From the NCBI RefSeq assembly GCF_027923465.1, contig NZ_BRLB01000015.1, positions 1-64,000 of the forward strand: DNA of 64,000 nucleotides. Direction: 5' to 3'. The translations under genes and the position numbers were made by a program. Positions 9,037 to 18,731 of the stretch are shown here, piece after piece (the first letter of the stretch is position 1; every line of letters begins with the position of its first letter). Source of the DNA: Vallitalea longa (GTDB lineage Bacteria; Bacillota; Clostridia; Lachnospirales; Vallitaleaceae). The notes beneath the pieces were generated by a model. That model saw nothing but the letters and a program-made list of their open reading frames with translations, searched no databases and was not told the origin of the DNA.

Positions 9037-9843
9037 CTATAAAATATATTCAAGTTTATTTTTTAATATAACAGCTTTTTTGTATGCTTCTTTCAAGAAA
9101 TCATCCGATTCATATTTATCTTTTATTTTATCATTAAATACTTCTAGGGATATATTTCCTCTATATCTTATGGCACCTAATTTTACTAGTATCTCTGTCC
9201 AATCTATTTCCCCACAATATGGCAACCAATGTTTATCTGTGCATCCGTCATTATCAGATAAATGTAATGCTATCACTCTATCACCATAATCATCTAGTAC
9301 TTCACAAATGGAAGTATTATATATGTTAGCATGTGAAGAATCGTAACATACTCCTAAATAATCTGATTTTATGTTATCTAGTATATACTTGAAATAATAT
9401 ATATGACTTGTGTTTTCCAAAGCGATTCTTATATTATGTTTTTTAGTTTCATTAACTATATCTTTTATCAAATTAAGCCCTGTAACATTAGGATTACATA
9501 GATTGTGCCCATGGGTTGGATGCATAACTATTATAGGAATATTATATTTGTCACAGTCACTTATGCATCTAGTGAATTCATTAAATATATATTTACGTTC
9601 TTCTATATTATCATCCCATATTTTATTACATTCATAATATGGAAAATGAATATTTTCAATATTGATATTCATACTTAATATACTAGTAAGTGCTTCTTTA
9701 CCTTCCTCAGAGAATAATTCATCATCCCACCATAACATGATACTATCAAAACCTGCATCAATAATTTTTTTCACACGAAGAACAGGGGGCATTACATTTC
9801 CAAACCAATTAAATACTCCTAATTTAATTTCATTATTTTTCAT
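9037..9843 (-). CDS. Sugar phosphate isomerase/epimerase-like TIM barrel protein
   Basis: 268 residues, xylose-isomerase-like TIM barrel. Fold-typical metal ligands are present: MHPTHGHN, IALENTSH (Glu), VCYDSSHANIY (Asp, His), ALHLSDNDG (His) and ISLEVFND (Glu). It is a distant paralogue of the isomerase-like gene at 4966-5763 but not in the same operon. It follows the RND pump genes by 39 bases with no terminator between them, so it may be read through from that operon. AAGGAG supports the start. The substrate is not identifiable. Confidence 0.8.
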   Translation of the reverse strand: MKNNEIKLGVFNWFGNVMPPVLRVKKIIDAGFDSIMLWWDDELFSEEGKEALTSILSMNINIENIHFPYYECNKIWDDNIEERKYIFNEFTRCISDCDKYNIPIIVMHPTHGHNLCNPNVTGLNLIKDIVNETKKHNIRIALENTSHIYYFKYILDNIKSDYLGVCYDSSHANIYNTSICEVLDDYGDRVIALHLSDNDGCTDKHWLPYCGEIDWTEILVKLGAIRYRGNISLEVFNDKIKDKYESDDFLKEAYKKAVILKNKLEYIL

Positions 9844-9882
9844 TATTGTATGAATCTCCTTAATTATAATTAACCGAATCCT

Positions 9883-12800
9883 TTATTTCTTACTTTTTTC
9901 TACTATAGTATAGACAACAGGGATGATTACTAAAGTTAATATAGTAGATACCATCAAACCACCCATCAAAGCTATTGCCATTGGACTGAAGAAAGAGCTA
10001 CCTGATAGAGCTAAAGGTACTAATCCAATAACTGTTGTTACGGTACTAAGCATGATAGGCCTGAATCTTTTATCTACCGAATCCATACATGCTACTAACA
10101 CCTCTGCACCTTTGTCTCTAGCTCTGTTGATATACTCAATCAACAATATGGCATTATTTACTACAATACCAATTAAACTTATTATTCCTAATAATACTGT
10201 AAATGTGACTTTTATATCTAATAATACAAGTATAAGGATTGAACCTATCAATGAAAGTGGTACTGTCAACAATATAATTAACGGCTGTTTAAATGAATTA
10301 AATTGTAGTAATAGTATAATATAAATTACTGCTATTGAAAAGATTGCTGCAATATCAAGTCCATCTAGATAAGTATCCATGGTTTGCTTTTGTCCATAAT
10401 ATTTTATATTCAAATCAGAAGTATTAAGGTCATTATTGACCATATCTTCAACTGTATTGCCGATATCCACTACACTATACCCCGAAACAACATCACATTC
10501 CACAATAATGGCTTCTTCACCATCTAATCTATTGATTGCAGGTAGATTCTCTTGCAACTTGATATTAGCAACTTGTTTTAATAATACTTTATTACCTGTA
10601 ACACTTGATTTAATAGCTAAATTATTGATATCTTTTATTTCTTTTGCATTAGTTTTCAGATATACTTCATAATTTTCATCTCCTAAGTTAGCTGTGGTAG
10701 GCGTGGAACCATATAATGATAGGTTCAATTGTTTTTGGATATCATATTTGGTCAATCCATATGATGTAGCTAAATTAGAATCTATATCAACTTTATATTC
10801 ATATTCTTTACTAAGCATATTAGAACTTACATTAATCGTACCTTCTTTATTCAGCAATTCTTTTTCTATTTCACTTGCCACTGAAGTCATTCTTTTTGTA
10901 TCTTCTCCTGCAATTATGACTTTAAAATCTGATCCACTTTCTGTTAACTCCAATCTACCAACAGTGGCAATACCATTTTGCAATACAGAATCTAATTTTT
11001 TTTGCAGATATAATGAGAATTCATTCTGATCTTTATATTTTTTGGTATTTTTCAAATCAACTCTAAATAGAATTTGACCTGTATCTTCTGTAGATGCAAG
11101 TGTATTAATAGTTATATAGAATTTTGGCATGGAGCCTCCTATTGCAGAAGTATAAGTAGTTATATCTTTTTCCTCTTCCAATAGATTCTCAACTTCTTTA
11201 ACTAGCTCTTTTGTCTTACTTATATCCCCTTTTACTTCACCCTTTATATTAATGTACATGATATCTTTATCTGCATAAGGAAATAAATCTATTTCTAAAG
11301 AAAATATAGCAAGTATTGATAAAATCAAAACACCTAAGCTTACAGCGATGGTTGTTATTTTATGTTTTAGCCCAACTTTCAACAATCCTTTGAAAAATCT
11401 TCTAATGATATTTTTCCTTTTATTGTTTTTTGGTTTTTTAACCTTGAAAAACAGACTTGCAAGAGCTGGAGTCACAAGCATTGCAACAATAAAAGAAGCT
11501 GTAAGAGATATAAATACCACTTGTGGTAGACTCTGTACAAATTCTCCGGCTGCACCAGGAAGTACAGTAATAGCAGCGAATGCGGCTAATGTTGTTAGAG
11601 TTGATGTTAAAACAGGAACTAACTGTTCTCTTGCTCCAAGATATGCTGCTTCTCTTTTATCATCTATTATATTTAATTTAACTTGTATCGCATCACTTAT
11701 AACTATTGAATTATCAACTAATATCCCCAAGGCCACAATTAGTCCTGATATTGACATCTGCTGTATATCTATTCCTAGTAGTTTCATAACTATAAAAGTT
11801 ATACATATAGATAAAGGGATCGATGTGGCAACTATTAGCGCATTTCTCAACCCAACTCCAATAAGAACTACTATAAGAACAAATAACATTCCCTCAAGCA
11901 AGCTTAAAATAAAATTGTTGACTGCTTTATCAACTTCTTCGGGCTGAAATAAAACCTCATCTATCACTAATGATTTATCTAACTTTTCTTTATTATCATT
12001 TATAATATCTTTAACGTCTCTACCAATATGAATAATATTTTTATTTCCCTCAAAATAACCTGTAAGTAATATAGCTTCTTTTCCTTCATGTGTATACTGT
12101 CTTACATCTTCTTTTCTCTCTATATCAACTTTAGCTATGTCTTTTAATCTAACGATACCGCCTGTTGTTTGCGATATAGTAATGATCAAGTCTTCTATAT
12201 CTTTGATAGACTGATATTTTCCAGGAGTACTCACAGTTATTTTTCCTTTATCTGTTTCCACATATCCTGAAGGGATATTCAGGTTTTGTGATATAAGAAG
12301 ATTGTATATGTCTTCTATTGATAAACTATAAGTATTTAGCTTTCTAAAATCAACTTCAATAACCACCCTTTTATCTTTTAATCCATCTATCTCAACTTTT
12401 TTGACTCCATCTACTTTTATGAGTTCTTTTCTAATGTCCTCAGCATAGTTGGATAATTTATCATAGGTCAATTCATCTGAATCCGATGACAAGCTGATAA
12501 TGAATCCAGCAGCATCTATAAGGTCTGTTTCGACAGCAGGTGCCTCAGCACCTATCGGTAATTTACTTTCCATACCATACATGGCATCCTTTAGATTATC
12601 CCACTGCTTTTTACTATCAACATCAGTAATAAGCTTAATTATTACGATTGATACGTTATTATTGGATATAGATTCAATACTATCTATACCCTCCAAAGTC
12701 ATAGCTTCTTCTTCGATAAGTTTAGTTACTTGTTCTTCAACTTCTTTTGCTGATGCACCAGGAAAAGTTACTGTAACAACTGCTGCTGGTGATGTTGTAT

Positions 12801-12918
12801 CAGGATTTTCTTGTTTAGGTAATAAATAATAATTGTATAATCCGTAAATGATTAATATGATTGCTAATAGTATAGTTGTTTTTCTTTCTTTTATGGCATA
12901 TTTAATAATTTTACCCAT
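9883..12918 (-). CDS. RND family efflux transporter permease (AcrB/MexF-like)
   Basis: 1011 residues, the usual length for the family. It begins with an IKYAIKERKT cytoplasmic segment and first helix, has two large extracytoplasmic loops (about 35-330 and 545-840) and two six-helix bundles. The proton-relay region reads GILVDNSIVISDAI near residue 400, with Asp-Asn in place of the Asp-Asp pair of AcrB. It would export drugs, lipids or other hydrophobic compounds. In a Gram-positive cell no outer-membrane channel is needed. It is coupled (5-base gap) to the membrane-fusion lipoprotein upstream. Confidence 0.93.
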   Translation of the reverse strand: MGKIIKYAIKERKTTILLAIILIIYGLYNYYLLPKQENPDTTSPAAVVTVTFPGASAKEVEEQVTKLIEEEAMTLEGIDSIESISNNNVSIVIIKLITDVDSKKQWDNLKDAMYGMESKLPIGAEAPAVETDLIDAAGFIISLSSDSDELTYDKLSNYAEDIRKELIKVDGVKKVEIDGLKDKRVVIEVDFRKLNTYSLSIEDIYNLLISQNLNIPSGYVETDKGKITVSTPGKYQSIKDIEDLIITISQTTGGIVRLKDIAKVDIERKEDVRQYTHEGKEAILLTGYFEGNKNIIHIGRDVKDIINDNKEKLDKSLVIDEVLFQPEEVDKAVNNFILSLLEGMLFVLIVVLIGVGLRNALIVATSIPLSICITFIVMKLLGIDIQQMSISGLIVALGILVDNSIVISDAIQVKLNIIDDKREAAYLGAREQLVPVLTSTLTTLAAFAAITVLPGAAGEFVQSLPQVVFISLTASFIVAMLVTPALASLFFKVKKPKNNKRKNIIRRFFKGLLKVGLKHKITTIAVSLGVLILSILAIFSLEIDLFPYADKDIMYINIKGEVKGDISKTKELVKEVENLLEEEKDITTYTSAIGGSMPKFYITINTLASTEDTGQILFRVDLKNTKKYKDQNEFSLYLQKKLDSVLQNGIATVGRLELTESGSDFKVIIAGEDTKRMTSVASEIEKELLNKEGTINVSSNMLSKEYEYKVDIDSNLATSYGLTKYDIQKQLNLSLYGSTPTTANLGDENYEVYLKTNAKEIKDINNLAIKSSVTGNKVLLKQVANIKLQENLPAINRLDGEEAIIVECDVVSGYSVVDIGNTVEDMVNNDLNTSDLNIKYYGQKQTMDTYLDGLDIAAIFSIAVIYIILLLQFNSFKQPLIILLTVPLSLIGSILILVLLDIKVTFTVLLGIISLIGIVVNNAILLIEYINRARDKGAEVLVACMDSVDKRFRPIMLSTVTTVIGLVPLALSGSSFFSPMAIALMGGLMVSTILTLVIIPVVYTIVEKSKK

Positions 12919-12923
12919 TTATA

Positions 12924-13787
12924 CTATTCCACCTCTTCTTCAGCAATCTTAACTTTTTGACCTTCTTTCAGATTAGAAGTTCCTGATATGATGACTTTAT
13001 CTTTGTTTTTAAGCCCCTCAACCAACACTTTATTTTTACTATACCCTTTTATGGTTATATTTTGTTTGACAGCTCTATTATCATCTCCAACTAAATAAAC
13101 AAATGGGTCACCTTCATTTAGCACATTGTTGATATCTAAATAAAAACCTTCTTCTTGACCAATTATTAAATCAATCTCTGTTACTGCTCCTACAATATAA
13201 TCTTCTTTTTCGTATGTACCCACCAACTCTATCTGAGCAGGGAAGGTTTTACTTGATTCATCTGGATAAGGACTTATTTGACATACTCTTCCGGAAGTTT
13301 CAATTCCATCAATAAGTATATTTGCTTTTGTTCCAATCTTAACGTTTTTAATATCTTTTGATGTAATTCCAAAAGATGCTCTGTGATTATATGCGCTTAT
13401 ACTGATTAATGGATTACCTTCTTCTACTTCACCCCTTGAAGTTACAAATAACTCTTTTACATATCCGTCTACATCGGATTTTATAATCTGTGTATTATCT
13501 TCATTTTCTTTTATATTAATTAATTCTTTATCTTCATTCACTCTTTCACCTTTTGCTACGTTTATTCTAGTAATCGTTCCTGACACATCACTGAACAAAA
13601 ATCGTTCGTCATTTACTATAACTGTCCCTAAGTAATCCAGTATGATATCATTTATCTCTTTCTTTATTTCTTGTACCTCTACTGTCCTGACTATTTCTTC
13701 GCTTTTAGCAATTTTATCTGGTATCAGACTGCAACCACTAAGGCTAATTATAATCACTAGACAACTTAATATTATCTTATATCTCAT
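12924..13787 (-). CDS. RND pump membrane fusion lipoprotein (HlyD/AcrA-like)
   Basis: 287 residues. The signal peptide ends in a lipobox (SLSGCSL), so it is lipid-anchored outside the membrane. The short biotinyl-lipoyl-like halves (GTITRINVAKGERV and DGYVKELFVTSRGEVEEG) and the beta-barrel region mark it as a periplasmic adaptor, smaller than AcrA because the hairpin is minimal. The frame starts five codons earlier, but those codons carry GGAGGGAAGG, so translation starts at 13787. It acts with the RND permease encoded directly downstream. Confidence 0.9.
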   Translation of the reverse strand: MRYKIILSCLVIIISLSGCSLIPDKIAKSEEIVRTVEVQEIKKEINDIILDYLGTVIVNDERFLFSDVSGTITRINVAKGERVNEDKELINIKENEDNTQIIKSDVDGYVKELFVTSRGEVEEGNPLISISAYNHRASFGITSKDIKNVKIGTKANILIDGIETSGRVCQISPYPDESSKTFPAQIELVGTYEKEDYIVGAVTEIDLIIGQEEGFYLDINNVLNEGDPFVYLVGDDNRAVKQNITIKGYSKNKVLVEGLKNKDKVIISGTSNLKEGQKVKIAEEEVE

Positions 13788-14020
13788 TTTCCTTCCCTCC
13801 ATTCTTTTTATTATTAGTAATATTACCTAAGAATATTAACAATATCACTCTCTTTTGATGAACAAGCCCTACAAGATTAAATATAAATAAAAGCTATTCT
13901 GATTATTTGCAAAAGAGAATCACGGTTCATTTTATGATAAAAAAAATAATTTTATTATATAGTTTTACAATTTATGATGAATGATAAATTATGAATAATA
14001 TTATTATAACTTGAAGACTC

Positions 14021-14650
14021 TTATAAGAAATATAGTTTCACGACTTTATTCATTAAATCTGCCATATTAAAAGATTCTTCCATATTAATCACTATATAAC
14101 TCAATGTCTCATAGAAACCTTTAGCTAAACTACATGCATATAATTTATCTTCATCTTCTAGAGCGGTTTTATTCATATCTCTTTTCATCTTTCCATACAA
14201 TACTTTTTGGATTATCTCTGTTAGATTAAGTCTGGAACTTGGAACTTCCTTACTGCTCTGAAAGAATATGATAGCACTATCTTTGTTATCACTTATATAC
14301 TCACTTAATTCATAACATATTTTACTTACCATGGGGTATACACCTAGATAGTTAGGGTAATCTTCAAGCTTGTTGACGATATTATATACGTCCTCTTCCA
14401 TATCTTCCAGATTAACCATATCATGAGTATTTTCCTTTATGATATTATTAACTGTATCAACAAATTCCTTGATGATTTCGTTATATAAGTCTTCTTTACT
14501 ATTGAAATATCTATATAAATTACCTACAGCCACCTTTGCTTCCTTTGCTATATTTTTCATAGAAGTCTTGGCATAGCCATTATTTTTAAACATATCAATA
14601 GCAACATTAATGATTCTATTTTTAATGTCATCCTTTAAGACTTGTGGCAT
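14021..14650 (-). CDS. TetR/AcrR family regulator
   Basis: 209 residues. The N-terminal helix-turn-helix is typical (AKTSMKNIAKEAKVAVGNLYRYFNSKEDLY, of which VAVGNLYRYF is the recognition helix region). The variable C-terminal domain would bind the inducer. The frame is open further upstream, but AAGGGGTG precedes the ATG at 14650. It lies 233 bases upstream of the RND pump genes in the same direction and probably represses them. It is also a candidate for the operator upstream of the ABC-2 operon at 21.3 kb. Confidence 0.9.
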   Translation of the reverse strand: MPQVLKDDIKNRIINVAIDMFKNNGYAKTSMKNIAKEAKVAVGNLYRYFNSKEDLYNEIIKEFVDTVNNIIKENTHDMVNLEDMEEDVYNIVNKLEDYPNYLGVYPMVSKICYELSEYISDNKDSAIIFFQSSKEVPSSRLNLTEIIQKVLYGKMKRDMNKTALEDEDKLYACSLAKGFYETLSYIVINMEESFNMADLMNKVVKLYFL

Positions 14651-14767
14651 TAGTGAACACCCCTTCATTATTATATTACATTTATTATAACTTATAATGC
14701 TTAACAAAGCCAGTATTTTTTTTTAATTTTAATTGACTTTCAAGTTATTTTGTATTTCTAACTATTA

Positions 14768-15511
14768 TTAGGCCTTATTAACTTTTTTATAAAGCATTTT
14801 ATAAAATCTACTAGCTATGATTTTTTTGAATATATTTATTTTAGCATCAAAAAAATAGTTTTTATCAGACCATCCTTTTTCATCCCAATAATCAGTATCT
14901 ATTTTCATTATTTTTAGAGCAAGTACTTTATATACTGAAAATAGTATAAGCTGGTTTAAGGTTGGTTTATAAAGTTCTTTTGGCATCATTAAATGCTTAA
15001 CGAAATTTTGATATTCTTTTGGTTGGATTTCTTTTTTTATAGTAGTTACTTTTCTGCTTATACCATCAGTCGGAAAAGCACCCCATTGGATTGCTACGTT
15101 ATCCATATATTTCAAAGTATTTTTTATACCAGAAGCTGCTGTAGAAACCACATTCATAATTGGGATTCCTGCAAGAACTGGTCTATGAACCCATCTACAA
15201 GTTCTATCGAAGAATGTTTTGAGTCTCCCGCTTACGTTGTTAAGGTAAATAGGTGTGCTTAATATTATTCCATCATATTCTTGCATTTTACTCATTAACA
15301 TATCCATATCATCATCTAAAAAACATTGATTTTTTAGTATACATGATTCACATCCTAAACATTCTTTAATAGTGTAGTCATATAAATTAATGATATCTAC
15401 ATCAATATTGATATCTTCTAATTGTTTCTTTATATCAGTGAGTAATTTATAAGTATTTTTCTTTCTTTTACTACTGTTTATGGCTAATACTTTTTTATTC
15501 ATATTTATCAT
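14768..15511 (-). CDS. Iron-sulfur flavoprotein (NADPH-dependent FMN reductase-like)
   Basis: 247 residues. A flavodoxin-like FMN site at the N-terminus (LAINSSKRKKNTYKLL), then a compact cysteine motif C-x2-C-x2-C-x5-C (CLGCESCILKNQC, about residues 50-62) like that of clostridial and archaeal iron-sulfur flavoproteins, then ILSTPIYLNNVSGRLKTFFDR. Such proteins transfer electrons or reduce small molecules. Two starts are possible (15511 or 15502); GAAAGAAAG favours 15511. It lies 117 bases upstream of the TetR gene in the same direction. Confidence 0.85.
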   Translation of the reverse strand: MINMNKKVLAINSSKRKKNTYKLLTDIKKQLEDINIDVDIINLYDYTIKECLGCESCILKNQCFLDDDMDMLMSKMQEYDGIILSTPIYLNNVSGRLKTFFDRTCRWVHRPVLAGIPIMNVVSTAASGIKNTLKYMDNVAIQWGAFPTDGISRKVTTIKKEIQPKEYQNFVKHLMMPKELYKPTLNQLILFSVYKVLALKIMKIDTDYWDEKGWSDKNYFFDAKINIFKKIIASRFYKMLYKKVNKA

Positions 15512-15640
15512 CGCTTTCTTTCAACATTAATTCAATTATAGAATTATAGATAACACTTTTCAACTATTAATTTATACTTTTATAGTAAATTTATGACAAT
15601 TACATATTTTTATAATTTTTAATCAATATTAATTTATCAT

Positions 15641-15670
15641 TCAAAAGTATAGAATCATATATACTTTTGA
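15641..15670. repeat. Perfect inverted repeat upstream of the 46-residue gene
   Basis: TCAAAAGTATA and its exact complement separated by eight bases, about 105 bases before the small gene. It could be a regulator site or a weak hairpin; no T tract follows on either strand. Confidence 0.55.
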
Positions 15671-15775
15671 GATATTTATATGAAATAAATAAATGGCTGG
15701 ATTGCTGTAATGAATAAATACGTTACCAAATGCAAATAATAAAATTGTATATTAATTATTAAAAAGGGTGATTTA

Positions 15776-15916
15776 ATGAATGATTTTAACAATTTAAATG
15801 AGGTACCTTTAGCTAATTTATCCAATAATGAACTTGACAAGCTTACTCATTTAGAGAAAGAATTAGATGAAAAATATTATCTAATAGCATTTGAGAAAAA
15901 TGGAAAAGCACAATAG
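15776..15916 (+). CDS. 46-residue hypothetical protein
   Basis: A short gene with a well-placed AAGGGTG site 5 bases before the ATG. The product is acidic and helix-forming (NNELDKLTHLEKELDEKYYL), has no membrane segment or signal, and ends KNGKAQ. An elaborate terminator follows 17 bases after the stop. The combination of ribosome site, amphipathic composition and terminator makes a real gene likely, the only plus-strand gene in the first 25 kb. I do not recognise the family; it lacks the SQELD motif of Spo0E-like phosphatases. A DNA- or protein-binding helical mini-protein is possible. Confidence 0.65.
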   Translation: MNDFNNLNEVPLANLSNNELDKLTHLEKELDEKYYLIAFEKNGKAQ

Positions 15917-15932
15917 ATATAGTTAATAAATT

Positions 15933-16001
15933 AAAGGGGGATTAATACATTATATACTGTTTCAAAAAATTTATATATGATGTATAACCACCCCTTTTTT
16001 T
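15933..16001 (+). terminator. Strong compound terminator, probably bidirectional
   Basis: Outer stem AAAGGGG/CCCCTTT, inner stem ATACAT/ATGTAT with further A-T pairs, then seven T on the plus strand. It serves the small gene and, with a weaker T tract on the other strand, the convergent acetyltransferase gene. Confidence 0.85.
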
Positions 16002-16063
16002 ATGGAAATACTATTCAATTAACAAAATTACACAATCATGTGAAACTCAATAGATCATAGCGA

Positions 16064-16702
16064 TTAACCAAAAAGTTCATCAGGATGATCCATCAATTCC
16101 TGAATCATTTCAAAATATTTCCCTACATGAATCCCATCTACCAGTGCATGATGTACTAATATAGAAAATGGTAGTTTCATGATATCATTTTCAACAAAAT
16201 ATTTACCCCATCCTAGTCGTGGTATACTATCAACATTTTTGATATTACTAGGATGAGTAATTCCTGTAAAAGAAACCCAAGGAAGACTTGTAAGATATAA
16301 AACATCATCCTCATTAGAATCTTCTTCAACAGATATGTTCTCTTGTGCTTTTTTAATCTTTATTTCTGCGTTCTTCCTGAAGGATTCAAAATCATTATAA
16401 TAATCCACTTTACAAAAACCAAATAATTCATCATCTCCCATTACTGTAATAGCAGGTTTAACTATATCATGTTCAACTACTACTTCATCTCTTATTCTAT
16501 GGCGAAATTCTTTAATATTATTAGCAGCCTTAGTAACGGCAAATATTGTAGATAGTGTAAAAGGTTTATTATTTTCTTTTATGTATTCATAAAATTTAGT
16601 TATGTCAAGATTAGCACAAACATTATAATGGGGACAATCCATTTTCTTGAAAAAATTATAATGTTTTTTTCTTTTCCACGTATCAATATCAATTATTTTC
16701 AT
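16064..16702 (-). CDS. Chloramphenicol acetyltransferase-fold protein
   Basis: 212 residues, the normal length for the trimeric CAT family. The catalytic region VHHALVDGIHVGKYF (His near residue 188) matches the CAT HHxxxDG motif, and TLSTIFAVTKAAN and LPWVSFTGITHP match conserved stretches. It would acetylate a hydroxyl group using acetyl-CoA. Many clostridial homologues are annotated as CAT without proof of resistance, so I do not assign drug resistance. AAGGAG precedes the start. It is a single gene between two terminators. Confidence 0.85.
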   Translation of the reverse strand: MKIIDIDTWKRKKHYNFFKKMDCPHYNVCANLDITKFYEYIKENNKPFTLSTIFAVTKAANNIKEFRHRIRDEVVVEHDIVKPAITVMGDDELFGFCKVDYYNDFESFRKNAEIKIKKAQENISVEEDSNEDDVLYLTSLPWVSFTGITHPSNIKNVDSIPRLGWGKYFVENDIMKLPFSILVHHALVDGIHVGKYFEMIQELMDHPDELFG

Positions 16703-16736
16703 TAAATCTTCTCCTTGTATTTTATTTCTAATTAAA

Positions 16737-16787
16737 GAAGCTACGCCTTATAAAAGTTTTTTAAAATAGGAAGTAGGCTTCTCCTAC
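16737..16787. repeat. Dispersed intergenic repeat, copy A
   Basis: Starts GAAGCTACGCCTTATAAAAG and aligns over about 50 bases to 21467-21520 at roughly 70 percent identity. The adjoining 16831-16842 (AAGGCGTAGGC) is complementary to its left end, giving a 9-bp inverted repeat followed by T6 on the plus strand. Confidence 0.5.
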
Positions 16788-16845
16788 AAGAGGACAAATC
16801 CTTTATCCTAAACAAGGCGTAGGCTTTTTTAACAACTGGATAAGT

Positions 16846-17325
16846 TTATTTTCTATCGTCATGAATAATCTGATCAATAACAATTACCAATGCAATTATA
16901 AAACCATAATCTTCATTATCACTAATATCAACACCATAAGTATCAGAAAAACTGAAGAATTCTTTGGATACCGTTGCTACAACATTATTATTTTTCATAA
17001 TGGAAAAATTATAATTGAAAGGCTTACCTTCTATCTCATAATATCCGTATTCACTTTCTATAATGAACTTGGAACCAAAAAAAGCTACCTTTTTTTTAAC
17101 TAATGCAACTGGATTACCATTCTTGAATATGGTATACTCCGGTAGCATTCTCAACAGCTTCTGTTCTATGTAAAAAAGTTCTTCTCCCGACATATTGAAC
17201 AGCTGTAATTTGTCTCCTAAGCTAAATACTTTTCCCCTGATGATAAAAAAATCATTCCCCATTTCATCTTTAATAGTAAAATCATCACCAAAACTAAATA
17301 TTTTTTCCCTTACTTGAAATCTCAT
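16846..17325 (-). CDS. LURP-one-related/YxjI family protein
   Basis: 159 residues with the repeated beta-strand pattern of the tubby-like LURP-one/YxjI fold (KIFSFGDDFTIKDEMGNDFF, KVFSLGDKLQLF, KVAFFGSKFIIE). No signal or membrane helix apart from a hydrophobic last segment (GFIIALVIVIDQII). The family is widespread in Firmicutes and its function is not known; a phospholipid-binding or scramblase-like role is often suggested from the fold. The start is the ATG at 17325, because the upstream in-frame GTG is part of the AAGGGTG ribosome site. Flanked by terminators, it is monocistronic. Confidence 0.85.
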   Translation of the reverse strand: MRFQVREKIFSFGDDFTIKDEMGNDFFIIRGKVFSLGDKLQLFNMSGEELFYIEQKLLRMLPEYTIFKNGNPVALVKKKVAFFGSKFIIESEYGYYEIEGKPFNYNFSIMKNNNVVATVSKEFFSFSDTYGVDISDNEDYGFIIALVIVIDQIIHDDRK

Positions 17326-17359
17326 ATAATCAATCACCCTTATTAAATTATTTTTACAA

Positions 17360-17400
17360 AAAAACGCTCAAATTTAATTAAAAGTGTTTAAGCGTTTTTT
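17360..17400 (-). terminator. Bidirectional terminator
   Basis: Stem AAAACGCT/AGCGTTTT with a further partly paired T/A segment and T tracts on both strands. On the minus strand it lies downstream of the CoA-binding gene that closes the ABC-2 operon. Confidence 0.85.
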
Positions 17401-17504
17401 AATGATAAAATGTCTACAACTTTATATTATTAGACAATTTTCAATCTATTCTATTTTATCATTATTACATATCTTTTTCAACTTTGATTACGTATTAATA
17501 CATA

Positions 17505-17885
17505 TTACTTGTTTCCTAATGCAACAAGTACACATCCCCTAAAAGTTTCAATATTGTTTTCCTTAGCATAATCTATAATCTCATCGCTTACTGTACCAGG
17601 TTGTAACCATACATTCTTAATTCCTAACTCCTTACACTGTTTCATGATAGATATTCCTATTCTAGGATTTACTACGAAATCAACAACATCAACTTTTTCT
17701 GGTAGATCAGCCAATTCTTTATATGCTTTATCCCCATCAATCTCGTCACATTTGATGCTTATGGGGTATACTGTGTATCCGTTGTTTTTTAATCTCATAT
17801 ATATTTTGTAACCAAATTTGCTTGTATCATCTGTTGCACCTACAACAGCCCACTTTTTTTCTTTTAACATATCTACTCCATCCAT
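17505..17885 (-). CDS. CoA-binding domain protein (YccU-like)
   Basis: 126 residues forming one Rossmann-type CoA-binding domain: KKWAVVGATDDTSKFGYKIY at the N-terminus, then VYPISIK, VVDFVVNP, and the C-terminal NVWLQPGTVSDEII. This is the stand-alone succinyl-CoA-synthetase-alpha-like module. Homologues bind CoA or NAD(P); the physiological role is unclear. AGGAGTG precedes the ATG at 17885, 18 bases after the stop of the ABC-2 permease, so it is the last gene of that operon. Confidence 0.87.
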   Translation of the reverse strand: MDGVDMLKEKKWAVVGATDDTSKFGYKIYMRLKNNGYTVYPISIKCDEIDGDKAYKELADLPEKVDVVDFVVNPRIGISIMKQCKELGIKNVWLQPGTVSDEIIDYAKENNIETFRGCVLVALGNK

Positions 17886-17903
17886 GAAATCACTCCTAAT
17901 CAT

Positions 17904-18698
17904 TTATAAAATATCTTTACGTTGATAATTAGTATACGTAATTATTACACTTATTACTATAATTATTATTGATAAAACTATATACAAAGAATTTATCCCA
18001 TTACCCATTATTACTTTATTAGGGTCAAAATATGCAAAAGGAGTAGCATATTTAACAAAATTAAGGTCATCCGAAATTTTAATGACAATATCTAAAAAGT
18101 ACATCACCAAAATAATTGCCGTTGATATATTTGTTGCCTTTTTGGATGACTTGGTCAATGCAGAGATTGCTAAACCTATACTTAAGAATATACATTGGAT
18201 AATAAACAGAACCAGACATAAATATATAATTCCTGTTGTTATGGATTCCCCATCATTATAGATATCTACTAAAATGATAGAAGATAAACATATTACTATA
18301 TTAATGATTAGAATGCTAATAAAACCTGCAAGCACTTTATTAGTAATTATATAAGCTCTAGTCACTGGTTTAACCATTAAAAAGTCACCAGTCTTGTCTC
18401 TAGCTTCTTTTGAGATAATAGTAGCGCCTAACATTACAGCATGTATACCCGCAATCAATACATAATAGACGAATAAAATGGCATAATAGTCTTTCATCAT
18501 AGCAAGGTTAATAGAAGCCATACCAAATATGTTCTTCATGAAGTCTGGTAGACTTTCCAATATTTCATTTGCCTCATTTCCCATTGCTGCAAAACCTTCA
18601 TACTTAACTAAAGCCAATACGGTAAATAGTATTATGCATATACTCCATATAATAAGAGCTTTACTGTATGCACGTAGTTCACGTCTAACAATATTCAT
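17904..18698 (-). CDS. ABC-2 type transporter permease, copy B
   Basis: 264 residues with about six membrane helices and a large loop after the first. The conserved segment HAVMLGATIISKEARDKTGD near residue 100 is shared almost word for word with the permease at 20503-21297; identity is well over half along the whole length, including the ends (MNIV-REL at the start and ITYTNYQ-KDIL at the end). AGGAGG supports the start at 18698. It would form an exporter with the ATPase at 19534-20418 and one of the other permeases. Confidence 0.88.
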   Translation of the reverse strand: MNIVRRELRAYSKALIIWSICIILFTVLALVKYEGFAAMGNEANEILESLPDFMKNIFGMASINLAMMKDYYAILFVYYVLIAGIHAVMLGATIISKEARDKTGDFLMVKPVTRAYIITNKVLAGFISILIINIVICLSSIILVDIYNDGESITTGIIYLCLVLFIIQCIFLSIGLAISALTKSSKKATNISTAIILVMYFLDIVIKISDDLNFVKYATPFAYFDPNKVIMGNGINSLYIVLSIIIIVISVIITYTNYQRKDIL

Positions 18699-18731
18699 AG
18701 AATTTCCTCCTATCCATGTTTCCTTCATTAA

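Noticed and set aside
16064-16702. Chloramphenicol resistance gene
   Set aside because: The fold and catalytic motif are clear, but family members in Clostridia often lack proven resistance; no mobile element is present.
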